Positions 53,103-63,422 of a DNA stretch of 64,000 nt are shown here, piece by piece (positions within the stretch are counted from its first letter, which is position 1; each line of letters begins with the position of its first letter). A program made the position numbers and the translations under genes. The DNA is from Mycobacterium ostraviense. Its GTDB lineage: Bacteria; Actinomycetota; Actinomycetes; Mycobacteriales; Mycobacteriaceae. The DNA is taken from the NCBI RefSeq assembly GCF_002705925.1, contig NZ_NKRE01000001.1, forward strand, positions 3,920,683 to 3,984,682, given 5' to 3'. The notes beneath the pieces were generated by a model. The model did not search any database. It had not been told where the DNA came from and saw only the letters and a list, made by a program, of their open reading frames with translations.

Positions 53103-53813
53103 TCACTGCATCCTGAGCACGAAGCCGACGCCGCGCACGGTGTGCAGCAGCCGGGGTCCGCCGTTGGCCTCCAGCTTGCGCCGCAGGTACCCGATGAACA
53201 CATCGACGACGTTGGTGTCGGCGGCGAAGTCGTAGCCCCACACCAGCTCCAGCAGCTGCGCGCGGGACAGCACCGCGGTCTTGTGCTCGGCCAGAACCGC
53301 CAGCAGGTCGAACTCGCGTTTGGTCAGGTCGACGTCGACGCCGTTGACCCGGGCCCGCCGGCCGGGGATGTCCACCTCCAGCGGGCCTACCGTGATGGTT
53401 TCCGAAGAGGACGTCGCGGTGGAGCCGCGGCGGCGCAGCAGCGCCTTCACCCGAGCCACCAGCTCGGCCAGCACGAACGGCTTGACCAGGTAATCGTCGG
53501 CACCGGCCTCCAGGCCGGCCACTCGGTCGTCGACCGAGCTGCGTGCCGACAGCACACAGACCGGCACGTCGTTGTCCATCGCGCGCAGTGCCGTCACCAC
53601 GCTGACGCCGTCCAGCACGGGCATGTTGATGTCGAGCACGATCGCGTCCGGGCGGGTCTCAGTGGCGCTGCGCAGGGCCTCGGCGCCGTCGACGGCGGTC
53701 GAGACCTCGAACCCCGACAGCCGCAGGCCGCGTTCCAACGAAGCCAGGACATCGGAGTCGTCGTCGACCACCAAGACCCGAGGTGAGCTCACACCAGTCT
53801 CCATGCCGCTCAT
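53103..53813 (-). CDS. prrA: two-component response regulator, OmpR family
   Basis: The 236-residue regulator has a receiver domain with phospho-acceptor Asp61 in IVLDINMPVLDG, the acidic pocket VVDDDSD, Lys in DYLVKPF, and an OmpR-type winged helix with TKREFDLLAVLAEHKTAVLSRAQLLELVWGYDF and VDVFIGYLRRKLEANGGPRLLHTVRGVGFVLR. I chose the ATG at 53813 (MSGMETGVSSPRV), matching the family; the frame is open to 53933. It is essential in M. tuberculosis. Confidence 0.96.
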   Translation of the reverse strand: MSGMETGVSSPRVLVVDDDSDVLASLERGLRLSGFEVSTAVDGAEALRSATETRPDAIVLDINMPVLDGVSVVTALRAMDNDVPVCVLSARSSVDDRVAGLEAGADDYLVKPFVLAELVARVKALLRRRGSTATSSSETITVGPLEVDIPGRRARVNGVDVDLTKREFDLLAVLAEHKTAVLSRAQLLELVWGYDFAADTNVVDVFIGYLRRKLEANGGPRLLHTVRGVGFVLRMQ

Positions 53814-53857
53814 TTTGCCTGATTGTTGCCCGTGGCGGTGGGACGCCGCCCGCCGAG

Positions 53858-54206
53858 TCGCTGGGAGTCGAAGCCGATATCCGCCGAGACCTGCACGCGC
53901 GCCTGCAGATCCTGCCTGCCGATGTCGTTTCACCAGCGACGGCAGTCCGGCCAGTTGGTGTCGCGGATTATGAACGATCTCAGCACGATTCGCGATTTGC
54001 TGTCATTCGGCGCGGTATTCATGATGCTCAACCTGCTGCAGATCACCGTGGTGACGGTGTGTCTGCTGGCGATGTACTGGCAGATCATCTCGCACCGACT
54101 CGACGCGGCCGAGGGCGCCGACCGGGTGCTGTTACTCGACGAATCGGGCCGGATCGTCGCCGACGACGTGCCGGGCAATGTCGTGGGGCACGGCCACCCG
54201 GGATAG
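53858..54206 (+). pseudogene. remnant of an ABC exporter with large internal deletion and frameshift
   Basis: Three pieces of one ABC half-transporter remain. GVEADIRRDLHARLQILP is in one frame, and MSFHQRRQSGQLVSRIMNDLSTIRDLLSFGAVFMMLN is in the next (break near 53920); both are typical of the first transmembrane domain. Then SHRLDAAEGADRVLLLDESGRIVADDV is the H-loop end of the nucleotide-binding domain. About 400 residues between them, with Walker A and B, are lost. It lies between prrA and accD3, upstream of neither with coupling. No function is expected. Confidence 0.8.
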
Positions 54207-54226
54207 CTGGTACCCGGCGCCGAGAC

Positions 54227-55747
54227 TCATACCACGGCGTCGTTGTGCGGCGGCGCGTCGGCTGCGTGGTGTCGCGGCGGCAATCCGATGCGCCGATAGC
54301 GCGCCAACCGAGCGGCCATGCGTTCGGCGTCGGGAATCGACCGCAGCGCATGCACCTCGGCCGCGATGGCGCGCGACAGCCGTCGGGCGAACTCGACCGG
54401 CTCAACTGCGGCGTCGGGATGCTCGGGCACGATGACGTCGACAATGCCGGCGGCCAGCAGGTCTGCCGACCGGACACCTTGGGCCGCAGCGAGCTCGGCG
54501 GCATGCGCGGTGTCGCGGAACACGATCGCGCTGGCACCCTCCGGCGGCAGCGGGGCCAGCCAGCCGTGCAGCGCGGCCAGCACCCGGTCGGCGGGCACCA
54601 TCGCCAGAGCCGGTCCACCGCTGCCCTGGCCCAACAGCACCGACACCGTCGGGGTGTCCAGTGTGACGAGGTCGGCGAGGCTCTGGGCGATCTGTCCGGC
54701 CAGGCCACCTTCCTCGGCTTCGGCCGACAACGCGGGTCCGGCGGTGTCGATCACTAGTACCAACGGCAACCGCAACTCGGCGGCCAGCGCCATGCCTCGC
54801 CGGGCTTCGCGCAGCGACGCGGGACCGACAAGACCGCCGACGACTCGTTGCTGGCCCAGAACCACCGCCGGCTGGCCGCAGAAGCGAGCCAACGCCAGCA
54901 GCGTCGTCGCCGCTTCGCCATAACCGGTGCCCGAGAGCAGCACCCGGTCGGTGGCGCCATCGCGCAACAACCGCGCCACACCCGGCCGGTCGGGCCGTCG
55001 TGACGCCACCACTGAGTGCCAGGTGGCCACGTCGGGCACCGGCTCGGGCGGCGCCGACGCCGGCGGCGGCTCCGGAGCATCGGTGAGCACCGTCAGCGCC
55101 CGATCCACCGTGCGGCGCAGCTCGTCGAGCGCGACGACGCCGTCGATCACGCCATGGCGTTGCAGATTCTCCGCGGTCTGGACACCGGAGGGAAAGGGTT
55201 CGCCGTAGAGCAGCTGGTACACCCGGGGACCCAGGAAACCGATCAGGGCGCCCGGTTCGGCGACGGTGATATGACCCAGCGAGCCCCACGACGCGAAAAC
55301 TCCGCCGGTGGTCGGATTGCGCAGGTAGACGAGGTAGGGCAGGTGCGCCTGCTGGTGCAGCCTGACGGCCGCGGCGATCTTCACCATCTGCAGGAAGGCG
55401 ACGGTGCCCTCCTGCATCCGGGTGCCGCCGGAACTCGGCGACGCCAGCAGCGGCAGGCGCTCGGCGGTGGCTCGCTCGACGGCGGCGGTAATCCGTTCCG
55501 CCGCGGCAACCCCGATCGATCCGGCGAGGAAGTCGAATTCGCACACCACCACCGCGACCCGGCGCCCGAAGATACGTCCCTCGCCGGTCAGCACCGATTC
55601 GTCGCGGCCGGTGGCGGCCCGGGCCCGGGCCAGATCACGTGCGTAAGACTCCGACACCGGCACCGGCAGCGGGTCGGCATCCCAACTGGTGAACGAGCCC
55701 TCGTCCAGCACCGCGTCGCGCAGTTGATCGGTCGTGATACGACTCAC
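54227..55747 (-). CDS. accD3: acyl-CoA carboxylase carboxyltransferase, AccD3
   Basis: The 506-residue protein joins beta- and alpha-type carboxyltransferase halves. The first has GRRVAVVVCEFDFLAGSIGVAAAERITAAVERA and SPSSGGTRMQEG, with LRNPTTGGVFASWGSLGH. The second has PLVLVIDTAGPALSAEAEEGGLAGQIAQSLADL and VSVLLGQGSGGPALAM. These are the acyl-CoA and biotin oxyanion sites. No N-terminal zinc ribbon is present. It transfers carboxyl from biotin to acetyl- or propionyl-CoA; the AccA subunit is not in the window. The GTG at 55747 is the start. Divergent from echA6. Confidence 0.92.
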   Translation of the reverse strand: MSRITTDQLRDAVLDEGSFTSWDADPLPVPVSESYARDLARARAATGRDESVLTGEGRIFGRRVAVVVCEFDFLAGSIGVAAAERITAAVERATAERLPLLASPSSGGTRMQEGTVAFLQMVKIAAAVRLHQQAHLPYLVYLRNPTTGGVFASWGSLGHITVAEPGALIGFLGPRVYQLLYGEPFPSGVQTAENLQRHGVIDGVVALDELRRTVDRALTVLTDAPEPPPASAPPEPVPDVATWHSVVASRRPDRPGVARLLRDGATDRVLLSGTGYGEAATTLLALARFCGQPAVVLGQQRVVGGLVGPASLREARRGMALAAELRLPLVLVIDTAGPALSAEAEEGGLAGQIAQSLADLVTLDTPTVSVLLGQGSGGPALAMVPADRVLAALHGWLAPLPPEGASAIVFRDTAHAAELAAAQGVRSADLLAAGIVDVIVPEHPDAAVEPVEFARRLSRAIAAEVHALRSIPDAERMAARLARYRRIGLPPRHHAADAPPHNDAVV

Positions 55748-55773
55748 CCGATGAGGCTATATAGGCTGGCGCC

Positions 55774-56505
55774 ATGATCGGTATCACCCTGGCCGAGGCC
55801 GTGATGACAATTGAGTTGCAGCGCCCGGAGCGCCGCAACGCCCTGAATTCCCAACTGGTGGAGGAGTTGCGCGAGGCCATTCTCAAAGCCGGTGACGGGT
55901 CGATTCGCGTGATTGTGCTCACCGGCCAGGGCACGGCATTCTGCGCCGGAGCAGACCTGTCCGGAGACGCATTCGCCGCCGACTACCCCGACCGGCTCAT
56001 CGAGCTGCACCGGGTCATGGACGCCACGCTGATACCGGTGATCGGCGCCATCAACGGTCCGGCTATCGGCGCGGGCCTGCAGCTGGCCATGCAGTGTGAC
56101 CTGAGGGTTGTCGCGCCGGAGGCATTCTTTCAGTTTCCGACGTCCAAATATGGCCTGGCGCTGGACAACTGGAGCATCCGCCGGCTCTCCTCGCTGGTCG
56201 GTCACGGCCGGGCGCGCGCGATGCTGCTGGCCGCGGAGAAGCTGACCGCGGAGATGGCGTTGCACACCGGAATGGCCAACCGGATCGGGACGCTGGCCGA
56301 CGCGCAGGCGTGGGCCGCCGAGATCGCCGGCCTGGCGCCGCTGGCAATTCAGCACGCCAAGCGGGTGCTCAACGACGACGGCGCCATCGAGGAGCCCTGG
56401 CCGGAGCACAAGGAGTTGTTCGACAAGGCCTGGGGCAGCCAAGATGTGATCGAGGCACAGGTCGCGCGTGTGCAGAAGCGGCCGCCGAGGTTTCAGGGGG
56501 AATAG
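55774..56505 (+). CDS. echA6: enoyl-CoA hydratase-like protein EchA6
   Basis: The 243-residue crotonase-fold protein has LQRPERRNALNSQLVEEL, TAFCAGADLSGDAF and AINGPAIGAGLQLAMQCDLRVVAPEAFFQFPTSKYGLALDNWSIRRL. The two glutamates that act in true hydratases are not seen at the usual places, in line with EchA6 of M. tuberculosis. That protein does not hydrate but binds long acyl-CoAs, shuttles them to FAS-II for mycolic acids and is the target of THPP compounds. The ATG at 55774 is the start. Rv0906 follows after 2 bases. Confidence 0.92.
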   Translation: MIGITLAEAVMTIELQRPERRNALNSQLVEELREAILKAGDGSIRVIVLTGQGTAFCAGADLSGDAFAADYPDRLIELHRVMDATLIPVIGAINGPAIGAGLQLAMQCDLRVVAPEAFFQFPTSKYGLALDNWSIRRLSSLVGHGRARAMLLAAEKLTAEMALHTGMANRIGTLADAQAWAAEIAGLAPLAIQHAKRVLNDDGAIEEPWPEHKELFDKAWGSQDVIEAQVARVQKRPPRFQGE

Positions 56506-56507
56506 TC

Positions 56508-57629
56508 GTGGTGGTGCGCCGAGCGCTGCGACTGGCCGCCGGCACGGCCTCGCTGGCGGCCGGTGGCTGGCTGGTGCGGGCACTGCACGGCGCACCGGCT
56601 GCGCTTGGGGCAAACCCGGCGACCATCCGCGCCATTTCGGAGGGGTCGCCACACTACCGGGACGGCAGCTTCGTCAACCTCGACCCGGGGTCCATCTACG
56701 TCATGGGCCGTGAGGAACTGCGGCTCATCATCTGGGAGTTCGTGGGTAATCGCAGTGGCAGCAGGCCCGCCAAGCCGATCCCGCTGGCCGCCCCGGAGAT
56801 CTACAAAGGCGACGCCAGCCGGCTCGCCGTCAGCTGGTTCGGTCACTCGACGGCGCTGGTGGAGATCGACGGGTACCGGGTGCTGACCGATCCGGTGTGG
56901 AGCAACCGGTGCTCGCCCTCGGATCTCGTCGGGCCCCAGCGGCTACATCCGCCGCCGGTGCAATTGGAGGGGCTTCCGGCCGTCGACGCGGTGGTGATCA
57001 GCCATGACCACTACGACCATCTCGATATCGACACCGTCATCGCGTTGACCCGCACCCAACGTGCGCCGTTCTTCGTGCCGCTCGGAGTCGGTGCCCATCT
57101 GCGGGCGTGGGGCATTCCCGAGCAGCGCATCATCGAACTCGATTGGCAGCAGAGCGGCCAGGTTGACCAGCTCAGGATCGTCTGTATGCCGGCACGGCAC
57201 TTCTCGGGACGCTTCCTGAGCCGGGATAACACCTTGTGGGCGTCGTGGGCGTTCATCGGTCCCAGCCATCGCGCCTACTTCGGCGGTGATACCGGCTACA
57301 CCAAGAGCTTCGCCCAGGTCGGCGCGGACCACGGGCCGTTCGACCTGACGCTCATGCCGATCGGCGCCTACAACACCGCGTGGCCGGATATCCACATGAA
57401 CCCCGAGGAGGCGATCCGGGCGCATCGGGACGTCACTGATTCCGGCGCGGGGCTGTTGGTGCCGGTGCACTGGGGCACCTTCCGGCTGGCTCCGCACCCG
57501 TGGTCAGAGCCGGTCGAGCGGCTATTGGCGGCCGCTGAGCCCGAGCGAGTCAAGGTGGCGGTGCCGCTGCCGGGTCAGCGGGTGGATCCGGCCGGGCCAT
57601 TGAGATCCCACCCGTGGTGGCGGCTTTAG
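56508..57629 (+). CDS. metallo-beta-lactamase-fold protein, Rv0906-like (NAPE-PLD-type)
   Basis: The 373-residue protein has a hydrophobic N-terminus (ALRLAAGTASLAAGGWLVRAL) that may anchor or export it. The MBL-fold domain has VSWFGHSTALVEIDGYRVLTDPVWSNR, the metal motif SHDHYDHLD, PARHFSGR, FGGDTGYTKSF and VPVHWGTFRL, as in NAPE-hydrolysing phospholipase D and UlaG relatives. A phospholipid or lactone substrate is likely; the M. tuberculosis protein has been linked to beta-lactam hydrolysis. The GTG at 56508 follows AGGGGGA, coupled to echA6. Confidence 0.9.
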   Translation: MVVRRALRLAAGTASLAAGGWLVRALHGAPAALGANPATIRAISEGSPHYRDGSFVNLDPGSIYVMGREELRLIIWEFVGNRSGSRPAKPIPLAAPEIYKGDASRLAVSWFGHSTALVEIDGYRVLTDPVWSNRCSPSDLVGPQRLHPPPVQLEGLPAVDAVVISHDHYDHLDIDTVIALTRTQRAPFFVPLGVGAHLRAWGIPEQRIIELDWQQSGQVDQLRIVCMPARHFSGRFLSRDNTLWASWAFIGPSHRAYFGGDTGYTKSFAQVGADHGPFDLTLMPIGAYNTAWPDIHMNPEEAIRAHRDVTDSGAGLLVPVHWGTFRLAPHPWSEPVERLLAAAEPERVKVAVPLPGQRVDPAGPLRSHPWWRL

Positions 57630-57705
57630 CTCGAGGGCGTTGCACCCGGCCGCTGGTCACGTCGCTCCCGCCGCGCGATTCGGCACCGGGTTAGAGTGAG
57701 CGGCC

Positions 57706-59298
57706 ATGACGAGACGCGCGGCGACGGCCGCACTAGTTGGGATGTTGCTTGCGCTGGTGGCATGCGGGCCCGCGCAGCGGGCATCCGGCCCATCGTCCGC
57801 ACTATCCAACGTTCCGCCCAATGAGGTTTCGGGCCTGGACATTCCGGCCCGGCGCATCGACCAGGCGGTGGCGAAGCTCGACGGCCTGGTCGCCGAGCTG
57901 ATGAAGACCAGCGGCATCCCCGGCATGGCCGTGGCCGTTGTCCACGGTGGAAAGACGTTGTACGCGAAGGGTTTCGGCATCAAGGATGCCAGCAAGGCCG
58001 ACGGTCCGGACAACCGGGTGGACGCCGACACCGTCTTCCAGCTGGCATCGGTGTCCAAGTCGGTGAGTGCCACGGTGGTGGCACACGAAGTCAGCACCAA
58101 CGTGGTCAGCTGGGATACGCCGGTCGTCGCCAAACTGCCGTGGTTCGAACTCGGCGATCCCTATGTCACCAGCCATGTCACCATCGCCGACCTCTACTCC
58201 CATCGCTCCGGATTGCCGGACCATGCCGGTGACCCGCTGGAAGATTTGGGTTACGACGGACAGCAGGTGCTGGAGCGGCTCAAGTACTTGCCGCTGGCCC
58301 CTTTTCGGATCAGCTACGCCTACACCAACTTCGGCGTGACCGCCGCGGCCGACGCGGTCGCGGCGGCGGCCGGCAAATCCTGGGCGGAGCTGTCCGACGA
58401 GGTGCTCTACCGGCCGCTGGGAATGACGTCCACCAGCTCGCGGTTCGCCGATTTCCTGGCTAGACCCAACCACGCGGTCACCCACATCAAGGTCGGCGAC
58501 AAATGGGAGGCCCGTTTCCAACGGGATCCCGATGCCCAAACGCCCGCGGGCGGGGTCAGCTCCTCGCTCAACGACATGACTCGCTGGCTGACCATGGTGC
58601 TGGCCAACGGCACCTACAACGGCCAGCAGATCACGTCGCCGGAGGCGCTCTTGCCGGCCATCACACCGCAAGTGATCTCGACGCCCGCGCGGCTGCCGAA
58701 GGCGCGGGCGGGCACCTACGGTTACGGATTCAATGTGTCGGTGAACTCGTCGGGTCGCACCCAGTACGGTCATTCCGGCGGATTCGGGTTGGGGGCCGCG
58801 ACGAATTTCACGGTGATGCCTTCTGAAGACGTCGGCATCATCGCCCTGACCAATGCCGCGCCGTACGGAGTGCCGGAAACGCTGACGGCCGAATTCATGG
58901 ACCTGGTGCAGTACGGGCAGGTGCGCGAGGATTGGGCGAACCTGTACCGGCAGCAACTTGCCCCGCTGAACAACCCGGAGGGGTCGCTGGTCGGCAAACA
59001 GCCTCCGGTCAGCCCCGCGCCGGCACGGCCGTTGAGCGACTACGTCGGGGTCTATGCCAACGACTACTGGGGTCCGGCCACCGTGACCGAGCGTGACGGC
59101 CAGCTGCAGCTGGCGCTGGGGCCGAAGGGCCAAACATTCACGTTGACGCATTGGGACGCCGACACTTTCGCTTTCCCGCTGTCGACCGAAAACGCCTTAC
59201 CCGGATCCATTTCCAAGGCTGTCTTTTCCGGCTTTCCCGTGGCCGCCCTGAACCTCGAATACTACGACGCCGACAAGCTGGGAACGTTTACCCGATGA
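57706..59298 (+). CDS. lipoprotein serine beta-lactamase/esterase (class C-like), Rv0907
   Basis: The 530-residue protein has a lipoprotein signal with lipobox Cys20 (LALVAC). A serine hydrolase domain follows with Ser115-x-x-Lys118 in ASVSKSVSATVV, the YxN-type motif YTNF and GHSGGFGLG near the end of the domain. A C-terminal beta-rich domain (from PLSDYVGVYANDYWGPATV) is like the DUF3471 lipocalin-type end of many such esterases. It should sit on the outer face of the membrane and cut a D-Ala-D-Ala-like or ester bond. Its stop overlaps the ctpE ATG. Confidence 0.92.
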   Translation: MTRRAATAALVGMLLALVACGPAQRASGPSSALSNVPPNEVSGLDIPARRIDQAVAKLDGLVAELMKTSGIPGMAVAVVHGGKTLYAKGFGIKDASKADGPDNRVDADTVFQLASVSKSVSATVVAHEVSTNVVSWDTPVVAKLPWFELGDPYVTSHVTIADLYSHRSGLPDHAGDPLEDLGYDGQQVLERLKYLPLAPFRISYAYTNFGVTAAADAVAAAAGKSWAELSDEVLYRPLGMTSTSSRFADFLARPNHAVTHIKVGDKWEARFQRDPDAQTPAGGVSSSLNDMTRWLTMVLANGTYNGQQITSPEALLPAITPQVISTPARLPKARAGTYGYGFNVSVNSSGRTQYGHSGGFGLGAATNFTVMPSEDVGIIALTNAAPYGVPETLTAEFMDLVQYGQVREDWANLYRQQLAPLNNPEGSLVGKQPPVSPAPARPLSDYVGVYANDYWGPATVTERDGQLQLALGPKGQTFTLTHWDADTFAFPLSTENALPGSISKAVFSGFPVAALNLEYYDADKLGTFTR

Positions 59299-61682
59299 GT
59301 GCCGCGCCCGGCTTGACCGATGCCGAAGTGGCGCAACGGTTAGCCGAGGGCAAGAGCAACGACATCCCGGAACGGACCACCCGCAGCGTCGCGCAGATCA
59401 TCCGGGCCAACGTGTTCACCCGGATCAATGCGATCCTGGGCGTGCTGCTGGTGATCGTGTTGGCGACGGGCTCGGTGATCAACGGGCTGTTCGGTCTGCT
59501 CATCATCGCCAACAGCATCATCGGTATGATCCAGGAGCTCCGGGCGAAGCAGACGCTGGACAGCCTAGCGATCCTGGGGCAGGCGAAACCCTTGGTGCGC
59601 AGGCGATCCGGTACTCAGACCCGGTTGCCAAGCGAAGTCGTGCTGGACGACATCATCGAACTCGGTCCGGGAGACCAGATTGTCGTCGACGGTGAGGTGG
59701 TCGAGGACAGCAACCTCGAGGTTGACGAATCACTGCTGACCGGCGAGGCGGACCCGATCGCCAAAGATCCCGGTGACACGGTGATGTCGGGCAGTTTCGT
59801 CGTCTCCGGCACCGGGGCCTACCGCGCGACCAAGGTGGGCCGGGAGGCGTACGCGGCCAAGCTGGCCGCCGAGGCCAGCAAGTTCACGTTGGTGAAATCC
59901 GAACTGCGCAACGGTATCAACAGGATTCTGCAGTTCATCACCTATCTGTTGGTGCCCGCGGGACTGCTGACCGTCTACACGCAGCTGTTCACCACGAAGG
60001 CCGGGTGGCGGGAATCGGTGCTGCGGACGGTGGGTGCTCTGGTGCCGATGGTTCCCGAAGGTCTGGTGTTGATGACGTCGATTGCGTTCGCGGTCGGCGT
60101 CATCCGGCTGGGCCAACGCCGATGCCTGGTGCAGGAATTGCCCGCCATCGAGGGGCTGGCGCGGGTCGACGTGGTGTGTGCCGACAAGACCGGCACGCTG
60201 ACCGAGACCGGTATGCGGGTATCGGAGGTCCGTGGTCTGGGCGGCGCTGACGACTGTTTGGTGGACGTGCTGGCTTCGCTGGCTGTCGCTGACGCCCGAC
60301 CCAACGCCAGCATGCAGGCGATCGCGGCGGCCTGTCAGTCGCCGCCCGGCTGGATCCTGACTGCGACCGCGTCTTTCAAGTCTGCGACCAAATGGAGCGG
60401 TGCCTCGTATCGCGACCACGGCAACTGGGTGATCGGCGCGCCCGATGTGCTGCTTGACTCGGGATCGGCGGCCGCTGAGCAGGCGGAGCGCATCGGGGCG
60501 CAGGGGTTGCGGGTGCTGCTGCTGGGCGCGTCCGACGTCCCCGTGGACCACCCCGACGCGCCCGGACGGGTCACCCCGGTCGCTCTGGTGGTGCTCGAGC
60601 AGAAGATCCGTCCCGACGCCCGCAAAACGCTTGAATACTTTGCCGACCAAGGCATTTCAGTGAAGGTGATCTCCGGAGACAACGCCGTGTCGGTCGGGGC
60701 GGTCGCCGGCAAGCTCGGGCTGCGCGGCGAAGTGCTGGATGCGCGTCAACTCCCCACCGAGCCCGCGGAACTGGCCGATGCGTTGGAATCCTTCACGACG
60801 TTCGGCAGGGTGCGTCCCGACCAGAAGCGAGCCATTGTGCATGCCCTGCAGTCGCACGGGCACACCGTGGCGATGACCGGCGACGGCGTCAACGACGTGC
60901 TGGCCCTCAAGGACGCCGACATCGCGGTGGCGATGGGGGCGGGTAGCCCGGCGTCGCGCGCGGTAGCGCAGATCGTCTTGCTGGACAACAGGTTTGCCAC
61001 CCTGCCTTACGTCGTCGCCGAAGGCCGCCGGGTGATCGGCAATATCGAACGGGTCGCGAATCTGTTTCTGGCCAAAACGGTGTATTCGGCGCTGCTGGCG
61101 TTGCTGGTGGGGATCGAGTGCTTGCTTGCCAAGCCACTGGGGGCCGATCCGCTGTTGTATCCGTTCCAGCCGATCCATGTGACCATCGCGGCGTGGTTCA
61201 CCATCGGCATTCCGTCGTTCATCCTGTCCCTGGCGCCCAACAACGAGCGCGCCTATCCCGGCTTCGTTCGACGCGTGTTGACCTCTGCGCTGCCGTCCGG
61301 ACTTGTCGTGGGCACGGCGACTTTCGTTTCCTACCTCGCGGCCTATCCTGGCCGTCACTCGACATGGCCTGAACGGACGCAAGCCTCAACCGCGGCGCTG
61401 ATCACGTTGCTCGTGACCGCGCTATGGGTACTCGCCGTGGTGGCACGGCCCTACCAATGGTGGCGTCTGGGACTGGTTATGGCCTCCGGCGCGGCCTATT
61501 TGGTGATCTTCAGCCTTCCGCTGGCGCAGCAGAAGTTTTTCCTGGACCCGTCGAATCTCGTTGTGACGTCGATTGCCTTGGGCATCGGCGTGCTCGGGGC
61601 CGCGGCGATCGAGGCGACGTGGTGGATTCGGGCCAGGGTGCTTGGTATCAAACCGCAGGTATGGCGCCGACCGGAAAAGTAG
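59295..61682 (+). CDS. ctpE: P-type ATPase CtpE, calcium transporter
   Basis: The 795-residue pump has an actuator domain with LLTGEADPI near residue 148, helix-4 motif PEGL in VPMVPEGLVLMTSIAF near 253, phospho-acceptor Asp297 in CADKTGTLTETG, and hinge MTGDGVNDVLALKDADIAVAMG near 535. About ten membrane helices are seen, with a last group IHVTIAAWFTIGIPSFILSLAPNN onward. In mycobacteria CtpE takes up Ca2+ and supports cell-surface integrity. The ATG at 59295 overlaps the Rv0907 stop (ATGA). Confidence 0.95.
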   Translation: MSAAPGLTDAEVAQRLAEGKSNDIPERTTRSVAQIIRANVFTRINAILGVLLVIVLATGSVINGLFGLLIIANSIIGMIQELRAKQTLDSLAILGQAKPLVRRRSGTQTRLPSEVVLDDIIELGPGDQIVVDGEVVEDSNLEVDESLLTGEADPIAKDPGDTVMSGSFVVSGTGAYRATKVGREAYAAKLAAEASKFTLVKSELRNGINRILQFITYLLVPAGLLTVYTQLFTTKAGWRESVLRTVGALVPMVPEGLVLMTSIAFAVGVIRLGQRRCLVQELPAIEGLARVDVVCADKTGTLTETGMRVSEVRGLGGADDCLVDVLASLAVADARPNASMQAIAAACQSPPGWILTATASFKSATKWSGASYRDHGNWVIGAPDVLLDSGSAAAEQAERIGAQGLRVLLLGASDVPVDHPDAPGRVTPVALVVLEQKIRPDARKTLEYFADQGISVKVISGDNAVSVGAVAGKLGLRGEVLDARQLPTEPAELADALESFTTFGRVRPDQKRAIVHALQSHGHTVAMTGDGVNDVLALKDADIAVAMGAGSPASRAVAQIVLLDNRFATLPYVVAEGRRVIGNIERVANLFLAKTVYSALLALLVGIECLLAKPLGADPLLYPFQPIHVTIAAWFTIGIPSFILSLAPNNERAYPGFVRRVLTSALPSGLVVGTATFVSYLAAYPGRHSTWPERTQASTAALITLLVTALWVLAVVARPYQWWRLGLVMASGAAYLVIFSLPLAQQKFFLDPSNLVVTSIALGIGVLGAAAIEATWWIRARVLGIKPQVWRRPEK

Positions 61683-62542
61683 CGACGAGCACGTCAATAT
61701 GGGCGGACGTCAAAGGCGTGGCATGACGGGTCACATGTGTATAAAGACTTTACATTAGGCCCTATCCAAGAATGGTTCTTTCTTCGCCGTCTATTTTTGG
61801 CGAAACCGCGAAATTCGTGCTTCGAACGCCGTATGCTGACGGGAAAATCCGCTTGACGGCAATCGGCTGAATCCCGGTGACCGCCGGATTGTCGCAGGCA
61901 GTGATCGATGGGTGGCCCCCGATGCGGCGGCCACCTGGGAGAGGTTGCCGCGAATGAATTTTTCGGTCTCGCCACCGGAGATCAATTCGGCCCGCATATT
62001 CAGCGGTGCCGGAGCAGGCCCGATGCTGGCCGCGGCGGCGGCGTGGGACCAGTTGGCCGGCGAGCTGGGAACAGCCGCAACCGCATTCTCGTCAGTGACC
62101 TCGTCGCTGGTGGGTTCTTCCTGGCAGGGCCCGGCGTCGGCGGCGATGGCAAGCGTCGCCGGAAGCTATCTCGGATGGTTGTCCTCGGCGGGAGCGCAAG
62201 CAGCGCAGGCGGGTGGTCAGGCTCGGATCGCCGCGGCCGCGTTCGAGGCGACCCGCGCGGCCACGGTGCATCCGGCAGCGGTTTGGGCCAACCGTTCTCA
62301 GCTGGTTTCGTTGGTGGCCTCCGACCTGCTCGGCTTCAACGCGCCGGCGATCGCCGCCGTCGAGGCCACATATGAGCAGATGTGGGCCCAGGATGTGGCG
62401 GCCATGTTCGGGTATCACGCCGGCGCTTCGGCGGCCGCGTCGGCGTTGACGCCGTTCATCCAGTTGGTGCAGAACCCCGTCGCCGCCGGCGAGGCGCTCG
62501 TCGCGGCCCTGCAAGCAGCCGTCTACCCGCCCGCCGGCCGGG

Positions 62543-62729
62543 TGAGTGTTTTTAATGCGGGGTTGGCGGATGTGGGGGTGGGTAATGTTGGTTTTGGGAG
62601 TGTGGGTGATGGGAATGTGGGTGGGGGCAAACACCGGCGCGTTCATCTCCGGTGACGGCAACAACGGATTCTTCTGGCGCGGCACCGGCCAGGGCCTTAT
62701 CGGCGCCGACTACACCATCACCATCCCCC
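62543..62729. repeat. PPE-MPTR module, copy 1 of a 187-bp exact repeat
   Basis: It is identical to 63423-63609 (offset 880), frameshift run included. It codes for the end of one pentapeptide stretch and the start of the FISGDGNNGFF module. Confidence 0.9.
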
Positions 62730-63012
62730 AGATCCCGCTTACCCTCGGCGGCGGCGGCACCCTCAAACTCCCCATCACCGGCAGCGTCACCGCCCTGACC
62801 GTACAGCCCTTCACGGTGCACGGGATCGGCGACAGCTCCACCGGCATACCGCTGAATCTGCAGATCAACGTTCTCGGCCAACAGACCGACGAAATCGGCG
62901 TCAACGTCCACATCCCGGTGATCGACAAGAACGTCACCATACCGCTGCCGCCGCTACCGATTAGTTTGGGAATAACCGTCGACAATAAGATAGGTGCTAT
63001 CCTCACCCCGCA

Positions 63013-63123
63013 GATCAGGATTAGTCCGATTACGTTTAATGATTTTGTGGTGGGTGGTGATTCGACGTCGTTGTCGGCGGATGTGTTGGGTGGTCTTGGG
63101 CCGGTGACGATTCCGGTGTTTCA
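63013..63123. repeat. PPE-MPTR module, copy 1 of a 111-bp exact repeat
   Basis: It is identical to 63890-64000 (offset 877). The match runs to the window edge, so the second copy is probably longer. It codes for RISPITFNDFVVGGD and on. Confidence 0.9.
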
Positions 63124-63422
63124 GCTGTCGCCGGTTCCGGGTTTTGGGAATTCGACGGGTGTGCCGTCGTCGGGTTTCTTTAATTCGGGTGCCGGTGGTG
63201 GGTCGGGGTTCGGGAATGCCGGTGGTGGGGTGTCGGGGTGGTGGAACGTCGCGTCGCAGGCCTCGGGTTATCAGAATTTGGGCAGCTTGGTGTCGGGTTT
63301 CATCAATAAGGGTGATCTGCTGTCGGGGATCAACAACACCAACATGTTGGGTCTTTCGACCTCGGGTGTGGGTAATGTCGGGGATCATTTGTCGGGGTTG
63401 TTCTTCCAGGGCGCCGACCGGA

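Noticed and set aside
52227..53786. 519-codon plus-strand open frame over prrB-prrA
   Set aside because: It is the antisense shadow of two well-conserved two-component genes.
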